50,608 bases of DNA from CAVXAE01 sp044225565 (GTDB lineage Bacteria; Pseudomonadota; Gammaproteobacteria; Steroidobacterales; Steroidobacteraceae), in assembly GCA_044225565.1 (NCBI GenBank), contig JBGAIL010000007.1:1-50608 (forward strand), read 5' to 3'. Numbering within the stretch: the stretch's first letter is position 1; every line of letters begins with the position of its first letter. Below are positions 7,123-15,822 of this stretch, piece by piece. Under the pieces are notes generated by a model. The model did not search any database. It saw only the letters and a list, made by a program, of their open reading frames with translations, and was not told where the DNA came from. The position numbers and the translations under genes were made by a program.

Positions 7123-9597
7123 ATGACGATGACGACGAAGCAGTTCAGGCCGCGTCGACGGGCCGGCAGCCAGATCGCCTGCTGTGTGGGTCTCATCCTG
7201 GCGCAGAGCGCCTGGGGGCAGCAGACGGCGTTCGACATCCCGGAAACCGAAGCGGTGCGCGCCATTCCGGAGTTCGCGCGCCAGGCGGGGCTGCAGATCG
7301 TCGCTCCCGCGGACGAGCTCAGAGGGGTGCGCACTGCCGCGCTCAAGGGTGATCTCGATGCCCGCGTGGCGCTGCGCCGGCTGCTGTTGGGCACCGGGCT
7401 CGAAGTCGCATCCGACGAGGGCGGGCTCATCACGCTGCGCCGCACTGGCAGCTTCAAGACCTCCGCGCTCGATGCCGCCCAGGCGCAGGGCAGCGCCGCA
7501 TCCACCGAAGAGCTGCAGGAAGTGACCGTGCGCGCCGTGAGCTTCCGCTACGACGAAGTGATGAGCGCCAACAAGATGCCGCTCTCCGTGCGCGACACGC
7601 CGCAGACCGTGAAGATCGTCACCCAGGACCTGCTCGACTTCGCGGGCGTGCACAAGTTCGAGGACTTCTACAAGATCGACGCTTCCAGCGGCACCTCGCA
7701 CGCGGGCGATGCGCTCCCCCGCAACTATTTCCGCGGCTACCAGGTGCAGGGCGTCAACACCATCAAGGTGGACGGCTTTCGCATGCCGGCCTACGTCGAG
7801 CTGGATCTCGCGCCCTTCGAGCGCTTCGAGATCGTGAAGGGCGCGACCTCCACGCTCTACGGCCAGAACTCGGTCGCGGGCTCGCTCAACGCCATCTCCA
7901 AGATGCCGAAATCCACCTTCGGCGGTGAAGTGTCGCTGGAGACCGGCAGCTACCAGCACTATCGCGCGGACGTCGACCTCTATGGCCCGATGAACGCCTC
8001 GGGAACGCTGACCTACCGGCTGATCGGCGCGTACCTCGACGAGAACGAGTATGTGGACTTCAGCAGCAACAAGCGCAAGGTCTTCGCACCCACCATCCGC
8101 TACGAGCTCAGCGAGGACACTTCCATCGTCGCGCGGTTCAACTACCAGAAGTACGACTTCACGCCGTACTACGGCGTGGGCGCGCAGTTCCTCGGGACGG
8201 ACATCGAGGACCCCGCGCAGCTGACCCCGGAGAATTTCCGCATTCCGCCCATCCCCCGCTCCGAGACCGGCAATTCGCCGTTCAACGAGGCGAGCAAGAA
8301 GGCGATCATCGCGCAGACCACGGTGGACCACCGGTTCGGCGAAGGGGGCTGGATGCTGCGCGGCAACGTGCAGTACGCGCACATGCCCGGGAACCTGCAG
8401 GGCAGCCTCGATCTGGGCACCGACGCGGACGGATTCACGGATGCCGAGCTGTACGCGTGGGACACGGACAACGACGTCTATGGCGCCGAGGTGAACCTGT
8501 TCGGCGACGTGGAGTGGGGCGGCCGCAAGCACACGCTGTTCTTCGGCGTGGATTACGCGAAACTCAAGGAGGATGGGGAGTACTACTACACGGACGTCTT
8601 CGGGGCCGACGATGGCTTCAGCATCCTGAATCCGGATTATTCGTTGCGCCAGTTCCCGACGCAGCGTACGGACTACGCGGAGCTGTTCCTCAACGCCGAT
8701 CGACGCGAAATGTCGGGCATCACGATGCAGGCACTTCTGCGCCCGCTGGATGGTCTGATCGTGAGCCTTGGCGCACGCTATTCACACGACGTGCTGAGGT
8801 CGCGCACCGCATGCTGCGAAATCGACGCTACGTTGGAGGGTGCCGAGGCCGATCGGCTGGCGGAGAACAAGATCACCAAGCAGCTGGGCCTGACTTACGC
8901 GCTCACGCCCAGCATGAATCTCTACGCGACGTATGGCGAGACCTTCGAGCCGCAGACGGGCCTTACCGGGCCGAACGAGCATGCGGCGCCCGAGGAGGGG
9001 CAGGCGTACGAGATCGGCGCGAAAGGCGACGTGCTCGACAAGCGTGTCTCCTATTCGCTGGCGCTGTTCAATCTCGAGCGGAACAACATCGCGCAGGACA
9101 TTCCGGGAAGCATCTACCTCGCGCTCGCCGGCACGCAGCGCAGCCGTGGCGTGGAGCTGGATTTCCAGGGCCAGGTGGTGCAAGGGTGGGAGATCTACGT
9201 CTCCCTCGCCGCGATGGATGCGGAGTTCACGAAGGGCACGCTGAAGGGCGCGCGGCCGGCGAACGCGCCGAAGTTCGGCGCCTCGCTGTTCACGAGCTAT
9301 GAAATCCAGGATGGGCCCTGCAAAGGGCTCGGGTTCGGCACGGGCGTGGTGTACAAGGCGGGCCGCGAGATGAACGATCTGTTCTCGTACGGTGGCGTGA
9401 CCCGGACGAACTTCCTGGGGGACTACACGGAAGTGGACCTGCGCACGTTCTATACGCGCAATCGCTGGCAGTTCGAGATTGCGGGCACCAACCTGTTCAA
9501 CGAGAAGTACTACTCGAACGCGTTCGCGCAGCTGCAGACGGGCTATCAGTCGAACCCGCCGCGGCAGTTCATGGGCTCGGTGCGATACAAGTTCTGA
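7123..9597 (+). CDS. TonB-dependent receptor with N-terminal STN signalling domain
   Basis: 824 aa, ATG after a purine-rich GGGGGG ribosome site. Signal peptide about 1-32, ending AWGQ. The STN domain at about 35-105 (DIPETEAVRAIPEFARQAGL) signals to FecR. The TonB box/plug at about 120-250 includes DTPQTVKIVTQDLLDFAGV, YFRGYQVQGVNTIKVDGFR and FEIVKGATSTLYGQNSVAG. The 22-strand barrel ends in an aromatic residue (GSVRYKF). It imports a ligand across the outer membrane using TonB energy. The S9 peptidase one base downstream suggests a peptide ligand rather than a plain siderophore. It is clearly related to the receptor at 48091 (both have GTQRSRGVEL and a YEPQ.GL segment). Confidence 0.93.
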   Translation: MTMTTKQFRPRRRAGSQIACCVGLILAQSAWGQQTAFDIPETEAVRAIPEFARQAGLQIVAPADELRGVRTAALKGDLDARVALRRLLLGTGLEVASDEGGLITLRRTGSFKTSALDAAQAQGSAASTEELQEVTVRAVSFRYDEVMSANKMPLSVRDTPQTVKIVTQDLLDFAGVHKFEDFYKIDASSGTSHAGDALPRNYFRGYQVQGVNTIKVDGFRMPAYVELDLAPFERFEIVKGATSTLYGQNSVAGSLNAISKMPKSTFGGEVSLETGSYQHYRADVDLYGPMNASGTLTYRLIGAYLDENEYVDFSSNKRKVFAPTIRYELSEDTSIVARFNYQKYDFTPYYGVGAQFLGTDIEDPAQLTPENFRIPPIPRSETGNSPFNEASKKAIIAQTTVDHRFGEGGWMLRGNVQYAHMPGNLQGSLDLGTDADGFTDAELYAWDTDNDVYGAEVNLFGDVEWGGRKHTLFFGVDYAKLKEDGEYYYTDVFGADDGFSILNPDYSLRQFPTQRTDYAELFLNADRREMSGITMQALLRPLDGLIVSLGARYSHDVLRSRTACCEIDATLEGAEADRLAENKITKQLGLTYALTPSMNLYATYGETFEPQTGLTGPNEHAAPEEGQAYEIGAKGDVLDKRVSYSLALFNLERNNIAQDIPGSIYLALAGTQRSRGVELDFQGQVVQGWEIYVSLAAMDAEFTKGTLKGARPANAPKFGASLFTSYEIQDGPCKGLGFGTGVVYKAGREMNDLFSYGGVTRTNFLGDYTEVDLRTFYTRNRWQFEIAGTNLFNEKYYSNAFAQLQTGYQSNPPRQFMGSVRYKF

Positions 9598-9598
9598 C

Positions 9599-11638
9599 AT
9601 GGCGATACGGATGCTGCTGGCGGCTTGCGCCGCATCGATGCTCGGGGTTGCCGGGCTTTCCCACGCGCGTGGGCTCGCCGTCGACGATCTCGTGCAGATA
9701 CGGAACATCTCGGATCTCCAGCTCTCGCCCGACGGCCGGTGGATGGCGTACACCGTGGAGCAGGCCGACGTGCAGGCAGACGAATCCCGCACGCAGCTGT
9801 GGAAAGTCGGCTGGGACGGCAAGGAACGTCTCGAGCTGACGCACGGTCCGGCTTCGGTCAGCCAGCCGCGCTGGAAGCCGGACGGCACCGCGCTGGCGTT
9901 TCTTGCGGAGCGCCCAGACGGCCATGAAAAAAAGCCGGGCACGCAGGTATGGGTGCTCGACGCGCGGGGCGGCGAGGCGCGGCCGCTCACCGACTTGCGC
10001 GGCGAGATCTCGAGCTTCGAGTGGTCGCCGAATGGCCGGCGGCTGGCCCTGGTGATGCGCGAGGCCGCAGAGGATTCGGCGCCGGGCGCCGAGTCCGGCC
10101 AGGGGGTCGAGGAAAAGCCCAAGCCGCTGGTCATCGATCGCTACCAGTTCAAGAATGACCACGAGGGCTACCTGCACGCGGACAGCAAGCCCAACCGCAT
10201 TTTCCTGTACGACCTCGCCTCGAAGGCGCTCACTGCGCTCACGAACGACGCGCGGTTCGAGGAAGGCTCGCCGGCATGGTCCCCGGACGGCACGCGCATC
10301 GCGTTCGTCAGCAACCGCGACGAGCAGCCTGACCGCAGCATCAACGATGACATCTGGGTCGCGGAAGCGAAGGCGGGCGCCACGCCACAGCGGCTCACCA
10401 CTTCGGCGGGCTCGGATACCGGGCCGGTGTGGAAGCCGGACGGCACGGAGATCGCCTATCTCGAAGGGCCCGAGCCGAAGTTCTCCTACTACGGCCCGAA
10501 CCGCCTCGCGGTAGTCGCGGGGCAGGGCGGCACGCCACGCTATCCGGCGGGCCCGCTCGACCGCGACGTGAGCCGCGCGGAGTTCTCGAGCGACGGAAAG
10601 TTCATCGACTTCATCGTCGATGACGATCGGCAGGCGTATCTCGCGCGCGTCGCTTCGAAGGGCGGCCCGGTCGCGCGCAGTCTCGATGGTTCCCGCTCCG
10701 TGCGCGCCATTTCGCGCGCCCGCACCGCGACTGGCGGCAATCGGGCGGCAAATGGCCGCACCGCGCTGCTCGTCACTGATCCCACCCATCCTCCCGAAGC
10801 GTACGCGTGGGAAAACGGCAAATTGCGTCCGCTGACCGCGCACAATCAGGAGTGGCTGTCCTCCGTGCAGTTCGGGCGTACCCAGCCGCTCGAATTTCCG
10901 GCACGCGATGGCGTGAAGGTGTCGGCTCTGCTCACCACGCCTGCCGGCCACGAGCAGGGTCAGTGCCGTCCGCTGCTGCTGTGGATACATGGCGGCCCCT
11001 ACGGGCAGGACGACTACGGCTTCGACTTCGAGCGCCAGCTCTTCGCCGCACAGGGCTACGCCGTGCTGCAGGTGAACTACCGGGGCAGCAGCGGCCGCGG
11101 CAGCGACTTCGGCCACGGCATCTTCGCGGACTGGGGCAACAAGGATCTCACCGACCTGCTGGACGGCGTGGAGCGCGCCATCTCGCTAGGCGTCGCGGAC
11201 GCCCGGCGCATGATGGTGGGTGGCTGGAGCAACGGCGGCATCATGACGAACTACGTCATCGCGCGCGACCCGAGGTTCAAGGCTGCCGCATCCGGCGCGG
11301 GCTACGGCAACCTGATCTCGTTCTACGGGTTCGACCAGTACACGTTCGTCTACGACCACGAGCTGCGGCCGCCGTGGGTGGACCCGCAACTATGGATGCG
11401 GCTGTCGTATCCGCTGTTCGAGGCCGACAAGATCCGCACGCCGACGCTGTTCGTGGGCGGCCAGCTCGACTTCAACGTGCCGCTGATCGGCGGCGAGCAG
11501 ATGTACCAGGCGCTGAAGAGCCTGAACGTGCCCACGCAACTGGTCATTTACCCCGGCGAGCATCACGGCATCTCCCGTCCGAGCTTCCAGCGCGACCTTC
11601 TGCAACGCTACCTCGCGTGGTTCGCGAAATATCTGTGA
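9599..11638 (+). CDS. Secreted S9 family (acylaminoacyl/isopeptidase-like) serine peptidase
   Basis: 679 aa; ATG one base after the receptor stop. Signal peptide about 1-24 (LLAACAASMLGVAGLSHARG). The beta-propeller at about 28-420 has repeated WSPDG/WKPDG blades; the alpha/beta-hydrolase domain is about 440-679. The triad is visible: GWSNGG (Ser544), GGQLDFNVP (Asp624) and PGEHHGI (His656), plus the HGGPYGQ oxyanion motif. It should hydrolyse short peptides in the periplasm. In proteobacterial lasso-peptide loci, the S9-type isopeptidase is encoded next to a TonB receptor and FecI/FecR genes, which resembles this arrangement; no lasso precursor or maturation gene is in the window. The final 95 bp overlap the convergent amidohydrolase. 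Confidence 0.9.
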   Translation: MAIRMLLAACAASMLGVAGLSHARGLAVDDLVQIRNISDLQLSPDGRWMAYTVEQADVQADESRTQLWKVGWDGKERLELTHGPASVSQPRWKPDGTALAFLAERPDGHEKKPGTQVWVLDARGGEARPLTDLRGEISSFEWSPNGRRLALVMREAAEDSAPGAESGQGVEEKPKPLVIDRYQFKNDHEGYLHADSKPNRIFLYDLASKALTALTNDARFEEGSPAWSPDGTRIAFVSNRDEQPDRSINDDIWVAEAKAGATPQRLTTSAGSDTGPVWKPDGTEIAYLEGPEPKFSYYGPNRLAVVAGQGGTPRYPAGPLDRDVSRAEFSSDGKFIDFIVDDDRQAYLARVASKGGPVARSLDGSRSVRAISRARTATGGNRAANGRTALLVTDPTHPPEAYAWENGKLRPLTAHNQEWLSSVQFGRTQPLEFPARDGVKVSALLTTPAGHEQGQCRPLLLWIHGGPYGQDDYGFDFERQLFAAQGYAVLQVNYRGSSGRGSDFGHGIFADWGNKDLTDLLDGVERAISLGVADARRMMVGGWSNGGIMTNYVIARDPRFKAAASGAGYGNLISFYGFDQYTFVYDHELRPPWVDPQLWMRLSYPLFEADKIRTPTLFVGGQLDFNVPLIGGEQMYQALKSLNVPTQLVIYPGEHHGISRPSFQRDLLQRYLAWFAKYL

Positions 11639-13253
11639 AGGGCGCTGGTCGCAGCAACACCCGCCCCGCGCGCTCGCCCGTCAGTTCGCCATCGCGAATC
11701 GCCTCCCTGCCGTTCACGAACAGCGCCGCCACGCCCTGCGACAGCACGGCCGGATGCGTGTAATCCGCCTTCGGCGCGAAGCGTTCCGGGTCGAACACCA
11801 GCACGTCCGCGAAATATCCGGCTCGCAGATACCCGCGGCCTTCGAGCTTCAGGAGGTCCGCAGTACGGCCGCTGGAGTTGCGGATGAACCGCCCGAGCGG
11901 GATCGTCTCGTCCGCCTTCACGTACTGCGCGTATTTGCGCGGAAACGTGCCGTACTGCCGCGGGTGCCCATCCGACCCGTCCGACGAGGTGACCACCCAG
12001 GGCTGCTGCATGAACAGCCGGATGTCGCTCTCGACCATGTTGAACGAGGCGACGCTGGTGTCCACGCGCCCCTCCTCGATCACGTGCAATGCAGCTTCGA
12101 CCGGCGGGATCTTCAGCGCCGCCGCCAACTGCTCCAGCGTCTTGCCTGCCCATGCCGATCCCGCAGCCGTGAACAGCAGCGACCGAGCTCCACCCCGGCG
12201 CCGAAGGTTCTCGCGCATGGCATCGAGAATCTTCGTCTTGTCCGCCGGTTTCGCCAGCCTCGCGAGCAATGCGTCGCGCCCGCCATCCACCGACCATCCC
12301 GGCAACAGCGACGCCTCCAGGCTCGTTCCCGATGCCGCCCAGGGATACTGATCCGCCGTCACGTCCACACCGTCCCGGCGCGCCGCATCGATGAGTGCAA
12401 TGACGCGCGGCGCTTCTCCCTGCACGTCCACTCCCAGCGCCTTGATGTGCGCGATGTGCACGGGCAGGCCCGCCTCCCGCCCGATGCGGATCGCTTCTTC
12501 CGTCGACCGCAGCAGCCCGACGTCGTAGGAGGATTCATCGCGCTGGTGCGTGTCGTAGATTCCGCCGCGCTTCGCCGCCTCCCGCGCGAGCTCGATGACT
12601 TCCTCCGTCTTCGCGAAGCGCTGAGGCGCGTAGAAAAGCCCGGTGGAAAAGCCGATGGCGCCTTCGCACATGCCTTGCGCGACCAGTGCGCGCATGCGGT
12701 CCAGTTCCGCAGCGCTGGGTTCGCGCGCGCTCTCGCCCAATATCCGCTCCCGCACCGGTGAGAAGCCCACGTACATCGCGACGTTCGTGCCGATTCCGAG
12801 GCGGGTGAGCTCCGCGCTTTCCCTGGCGATCTCCGGCGTACCGCCGCCATCCACGCCGATGAGCAACGTGGTGGCGCCCTGAAAGAGCCAGGGCGCGTTG
12901 ACTCGTTGCGCGGCATCCTTGCTCCGGATGTAGGTGTCCGGGTGCGCATGCGGATCGATGAAGCCCGGAGAGACGATCTTGCCGCGGGCATCGACGACGC
13001 GTGCCGCCGAATAGCGTGCCGCGGCACCCGGCCCGACGTAGGCGATCCGGTCGCCGCTGATGACGACATCCGCGACTCGCGCGGCATCCTCCGTACCGTC
13101 GTAGACGGTTCCGCCGGAGATGAGGACATCAGCCGGCTCGAGGGCCGACGCGGCGACGGAAGCGATCGGCCATGCGGCAAGCCACGTCGCCAGGCCGCAC
13201 AATGGGGCCCACCGTCCTCGCGGCCATCGCCCCCGCGGAAATCGTCGTGTCAT
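11544..13253 (-). CDS. N-acyl-D-amino-acid deacylase (D-aminoacylase-type amidohydrolase), exported
   Basis: 569 aa with a signal-like N-terminus (PLCGLATWLAAWPIASVAAS). Amidohydrolase features: small beta domain ADVLISGGTVYDG, metal motif HAHPD (His102, His104), THQRDE (His236), HIAHIK (His266/His269) and the family signature SDGSDGHPRQYGTFPR. The loop that in characterised D-aminoacylases carries a metal-binding Cys (GNCG) reads GVDGGG here, so Asp replaces Cys. The usual family end (GRVL) is reached near residue 537; about 30 further residues are translated across the 3' end of the convergent S9 peptidase gene. It would release D-amino acids from N-acylated or D-residue-containing substrates. 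The exact substrate is not determined. Confidence 0.87.
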   Translation of the reverse strand: MTRRFPRGRWPRGRWAPLCGLATWLAAWPIASVAASALEPADVLISGGTVYDGTEDAARVADVVISGDRIAYVGPGAAARYSAARVVDARGKIVSPGFIDPHAHPDTYIRSKDAAQRVNAPWLFQGATTLLIGVDGGGTPEIARESAELTRLGIGTNVAMYVGFSPVRERILGESAREPSAAELDRMRALVAQGMCEGAIGFSTGLFYAPQRFAKTEEVIELAREAAKRGGIYDTHQRDESSYDVGLLRSTEEAIRIGREAGLPVHIAHIKALGVDVQGEAPRVIALIDAARRDGVDVTADQYPWAASGTSLEASLLPGWSVDGGRDALLARLAKPADKTKILDAMRENLRRRGGARSLLFTAAGSAWAGKTLEQLAAALKIPPVEAALHVIEEGRVDTSVASFNMVESDIRLFMQQPWVVTSSDGSDGHPRQYGTFPRKYAQYVKADETIPLGRFIRNSSGRTADLLKLEGRGYLRAGYFADVLVFDPERFAPKADYTHPAVLSQGVAALFVNGREAIRDGELTGERAGRVLLRPAPFTDISRTTRGSVAEGRAGSSDGRCRDARRGK

Positions 13254-13455
13254 GCATCACCTGTCTTCGAGTCTGCCTGCATACCATCCCCGGGATCGCG
13301 GCGCGTGGGAATTTCCAATCCGTGCGCAGGGGATAGCCCGAGGCTATGGCCGTCCGGCTCATGGCGCGAATGCGACGAAGGGTGGCGAGCAGACGGCAGC
13401 CGTCCCGGGGGGCGGCTGGTAGCGTGCGTATTCATGAACGAATGAAAGGTGACCG

Positions 13456-14571
13456 ATGACCCGAGCTTCCCTGCCGATGGCCGCGAGCCTCCTCGCCATG
13501 GCGATGACGATGGCCTCGCTGCCGGCTTCCGGCGCCGCGGGCCACTCGCTCGAAGCCCGTGTGGACGAGGTGTTCGCCGAGTGGAACAAGCCGGATACGC
13601 CCGGCTGCGCGCTCTCCGTGATGCGCGACGGCAAACCGGCCTACGAGCGCGGCTACGGCATGGCGAACCTCGACTACCACGAGCCCATCACGCCCGATAC
13701 CGTCTTCTACATCGCCTCCATGTCCAAGCAGTTCACGGCCGCCGCCGTGGCGCTGCTGGCCGAGGAGGGGAAGATCTCCCTGGGCGACGACCTGCGCAAG
13801 TACATGCCCGAGATCCCCGCCTACGAAAAGACCATCACCATCGCCAACCTGGTGCATCACACGAGCGGCCTGCGCGACTACCTCGGCCTCTGGCACGATG
13901 CGGGCCGCAGCTACGCGGACTCGATCCCGGAGAAGGAGGCGATCGCGCTCATCGCGAAGCAGGACAAGCTGGAGTTCACCCCGGGCAGCGCCTATCGCTA
14001 CAGCAACTCGAACTATTTCCTGCTGTCGGTCATCGTGAAGCGGGCGAGCGGCAAGTCGTTGCGGCAGTACGCCGAAGAGCGCATCTTCGCGCCGCTCGGC
14101 ATGCGCAGCACCCATTTCCACGACGACGCCACGCTCATCGTGCCGCTGCGCGCCAGCGCCTACTTCCGCAGGGATGCCGCGCAAGGCGGCGGCCTCGCAC
14201 TGTTCCAGTCGAGCTTCGACCTGGTGGGCGACGGCGGCCTGCTGACGACGGTGCGCGACTTCCAGCTCTGGGACCGGAACTTCTACCACAACGTGCTCGG
14301 CCGGCGCGGCCAGAAGCTGATCGACCAGCTGCTCTCGACGGAGCCGCTGAGCGACGGCAAGCCCAACGACTACGCGTTCGGCGTGGTTCCGGGTGAGTAC
14401 CGCGGCCTGAGATCCGTCGGCCACAGCGGCAGCTTCCTCGCCTTCAGCACCGACTTCATCCGCATTCCGGAGCGCCGCCTCACGGTCGTGGTGTACTGCA
14501 ATTCCGACGAGGCCGAGGCGAAGGCCATGTCCCGCAAGGTGCTCGACCTGTATCTCGATGAAGGCCGATAA
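13456..14571 (+). CDS. Serine hydrolase of the beta-lactamase/DD-peptidase fold (class C-like), exported
   Basis: 371 aa, ATG after AAAGGTG. Signal peptide about 1-28. Catalytic motifs: SMSK (SxxK, Ser88 and Lys91), YSN (Tyr182 to Asn184) and HSG (His323 to Gly325, in the KTG position). Family members include class C beta-lactamases, DD-peptidases, D-aminopeptidases and esterases; HSG in place of KTG is common in the non-lactamase members, so a peptidase or esterase role is more likely than antibiotic resistance. It is divergent from the D-aminoacylase gene and overlaps the MFS gene by 14 bp, suggesting coupled expression with an exporter. Confidence 0.9.
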   Translation: MTRASLPMAASLLAMAMTMASLPASGAAGHSLEARVDEVFAEWNKPDTPGCALSVMRDGKPAYERGYGMANLDYHEPITPDTVFYIASMSKQFTAAAVALLAEEGKISLGDDLRKYMPEIPAYEKTITIANLVHHTSGLRDYLGLWHDAGRSYADSIPEKEAIALIAKQDKLEFTPGSAYRYSNSNYFLLSVIVKRASGKSLRQYAEERIFAPLGMRSTHFHDDATLIVPLRASAYFRRDAAQGGGLALFQSSFDLVGDGGLLTTVRDFQLWDRNFYHNVLGRRGQKLIDQLLSTEPLSDGKPNDYAFGVVPGEYRGLRSVGHSGSFLAFSTDFIRIPERRLTVVVYCNSDEAEAKAMSRKVLDLYLDEGR

Positions 14572-15787
14572 CCCCGCAATGCCCCGGCCGGCGGTCGAGG
14601 GCACCGCGTTCTCGGTGATCCTGGCCGTCAGCTTCTGCCATCTGTTGAACGACATGATGCAGTCGCTGCTGCCCGCGCTGTTCCCCACGCTCAAGGCGGC
14701 CTACCGCCTGAGCTTCACCCAGCTCGGATGGATCTCGCTGGCCTACCAGGTGACGGCGTCGCTCCTGCAGCCGCTCGTCGGATACTTCTCGGACCGGCGG
14801 CCTGCGCCGTTCTCGCTGCCGGCGGGCACGCTGTTCACCGGCACGGGGCTCTTGGTGCTCTCGCTGGCCGACAGTTACGCGCTGCTGCTGGTCGGGGCCT
14901 CTTTCCTGGGGATGGGCTCTTCGGTGTTCCATCCCGAGGCTTCGCGAGTGGCTCGCATGGCCGCAGGCGGCCGGCACGGCCTGGCGCAATCGCTGTTCCA
15001 GCTCGGAGGGAACGCCGGCGCGGCCATCGGGCCTTTGCTCGTCGCGCTGGTGGTGGTGCAGTGGGGACAGTCGAGCGTCGCGACTTTCGTGTTGCTCACG
15101 GTGGTCTCCACCGCGGTACTGTGGAACGTCGGCGTCTGGTACAAGCACCACGGCCTGCCGCGTCTGGCCGCGGCGCGCAGCAGCAAGCACGGCCCGTCGA
15201 TGGTGCCGGCGCGGCACGCCGGGCGGGGCATCGCCATCCTCCTGCTGCTCATCTTCTCGAAGTTCGTCTACATCGCGAGCCTGACCAACTACTACACGTT
15301 CTATCTCATCGAGCGCTTCCACGTGTCGGTGGTGGAATCCCAGGTACGCCTGTTCGTGTTCCTCGGCGCGCTCGCGCTGGGCACGCTGCTGGGCGGGTAC
15401 TTCGGGGATCGGGTGGGGCGCAAGGCAGTCATCTGGTTCTCCATCCTGGCGGCGCTGCCGTTCACGCTGCTGCTGCCTTACGTGGATCTTTTCTGGACCG
15501 GCGTGCTGAGCGCCGCCATCGGATTGCTCATCGCATCCGCGTTTCCCGCCATCGTGGTGTTCGGTCAGGAGCTGCTGCCCAACCGCATCGGCATGGTCTC
15601 CGGACTGATGTTCGGGTTCTCGTTCGGCATGGCCGGGCTCGGCGCCGCCTCTCTGGGTCATCTGGCCGACCTGTACGGTATCGACCTCGTCTACCGGATC
15701 TGCTCCTTCCTGCCCGCGCTGGGGTTGCTCGCGGCGTGGCTGCCGGATCTGCCACGCCGCGAGTCCGCGGCGATCGTCTCGACTTAG
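14558..15787 (+). CDS. MFS transporter, fosmidomycin-resistance (Fsr)-like
   Basis: 409 aa, about 12 membrane helices. The Fsr-type N-terminus is recognisable: HLLNDMMQSLLPALFPTLK, then QLGWISLAYQVTASLLQPLVG and FFLGMGSSVFHPEASR-like text (here SFLGMGSSVFHPEASRVAR). Members export small drugs or metabolites with proton antiport; the natural substrate of most is unknown. The start is uncertain: ATG 14558 lies inside the preceding gene, and ATG 14579 is an alternative that removes seven residues. It ends 35 bp from the convergent TonB receptor; no obvious terminator lies between. Confidence 0.87.
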   Translation: MKADNPAMPRPAVEGTAFSVILAVSFCHLLNDMMQSLLPALFPTLKAAYRLSFTQLGWISLAYQVTASLLQPLVGYFSDRRPAPFSLPAGTLFTGTGLLVLSLADSYALLLVGASFLGMGSSVFHPEASRVARMAAGGRHGLAQSLFQLGGNAGAAIGPLLVALVVVQWGQSSVATFVLLTVVSTAVLWNVGVWYKHHGLPRLAAARSSKHGPSMVPARHAGRGIAILLLLIFSKFVYIASLTNYYTFYLIERFHVSVVESQVRLFVFLGALALGTLLGGYFGDRVGRKAVIWFSILAALPFTLLLPYVDLFWTGVLSAAIGLLIASAFPAIVVFGQELLPNRIGMVSGLMFGFSFGMAGLGAASLGHLADLYGIDLVYRICSFLPALGLLAAWLPDLPRRESAAIVST

Positions 15788-15822
15788 ACCGGTTCGCGTC
15801 CGCCCTTGGATCGCGGCCCCGC

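Noticed and set aside
13456..14571. True class C beta-lactamase conferring resistance
   Set aside because: It has SxxK and YxN, but HSG in place of KTG and the surrounding peptide-hydrolase genes fit a peptidase/esterase member better.
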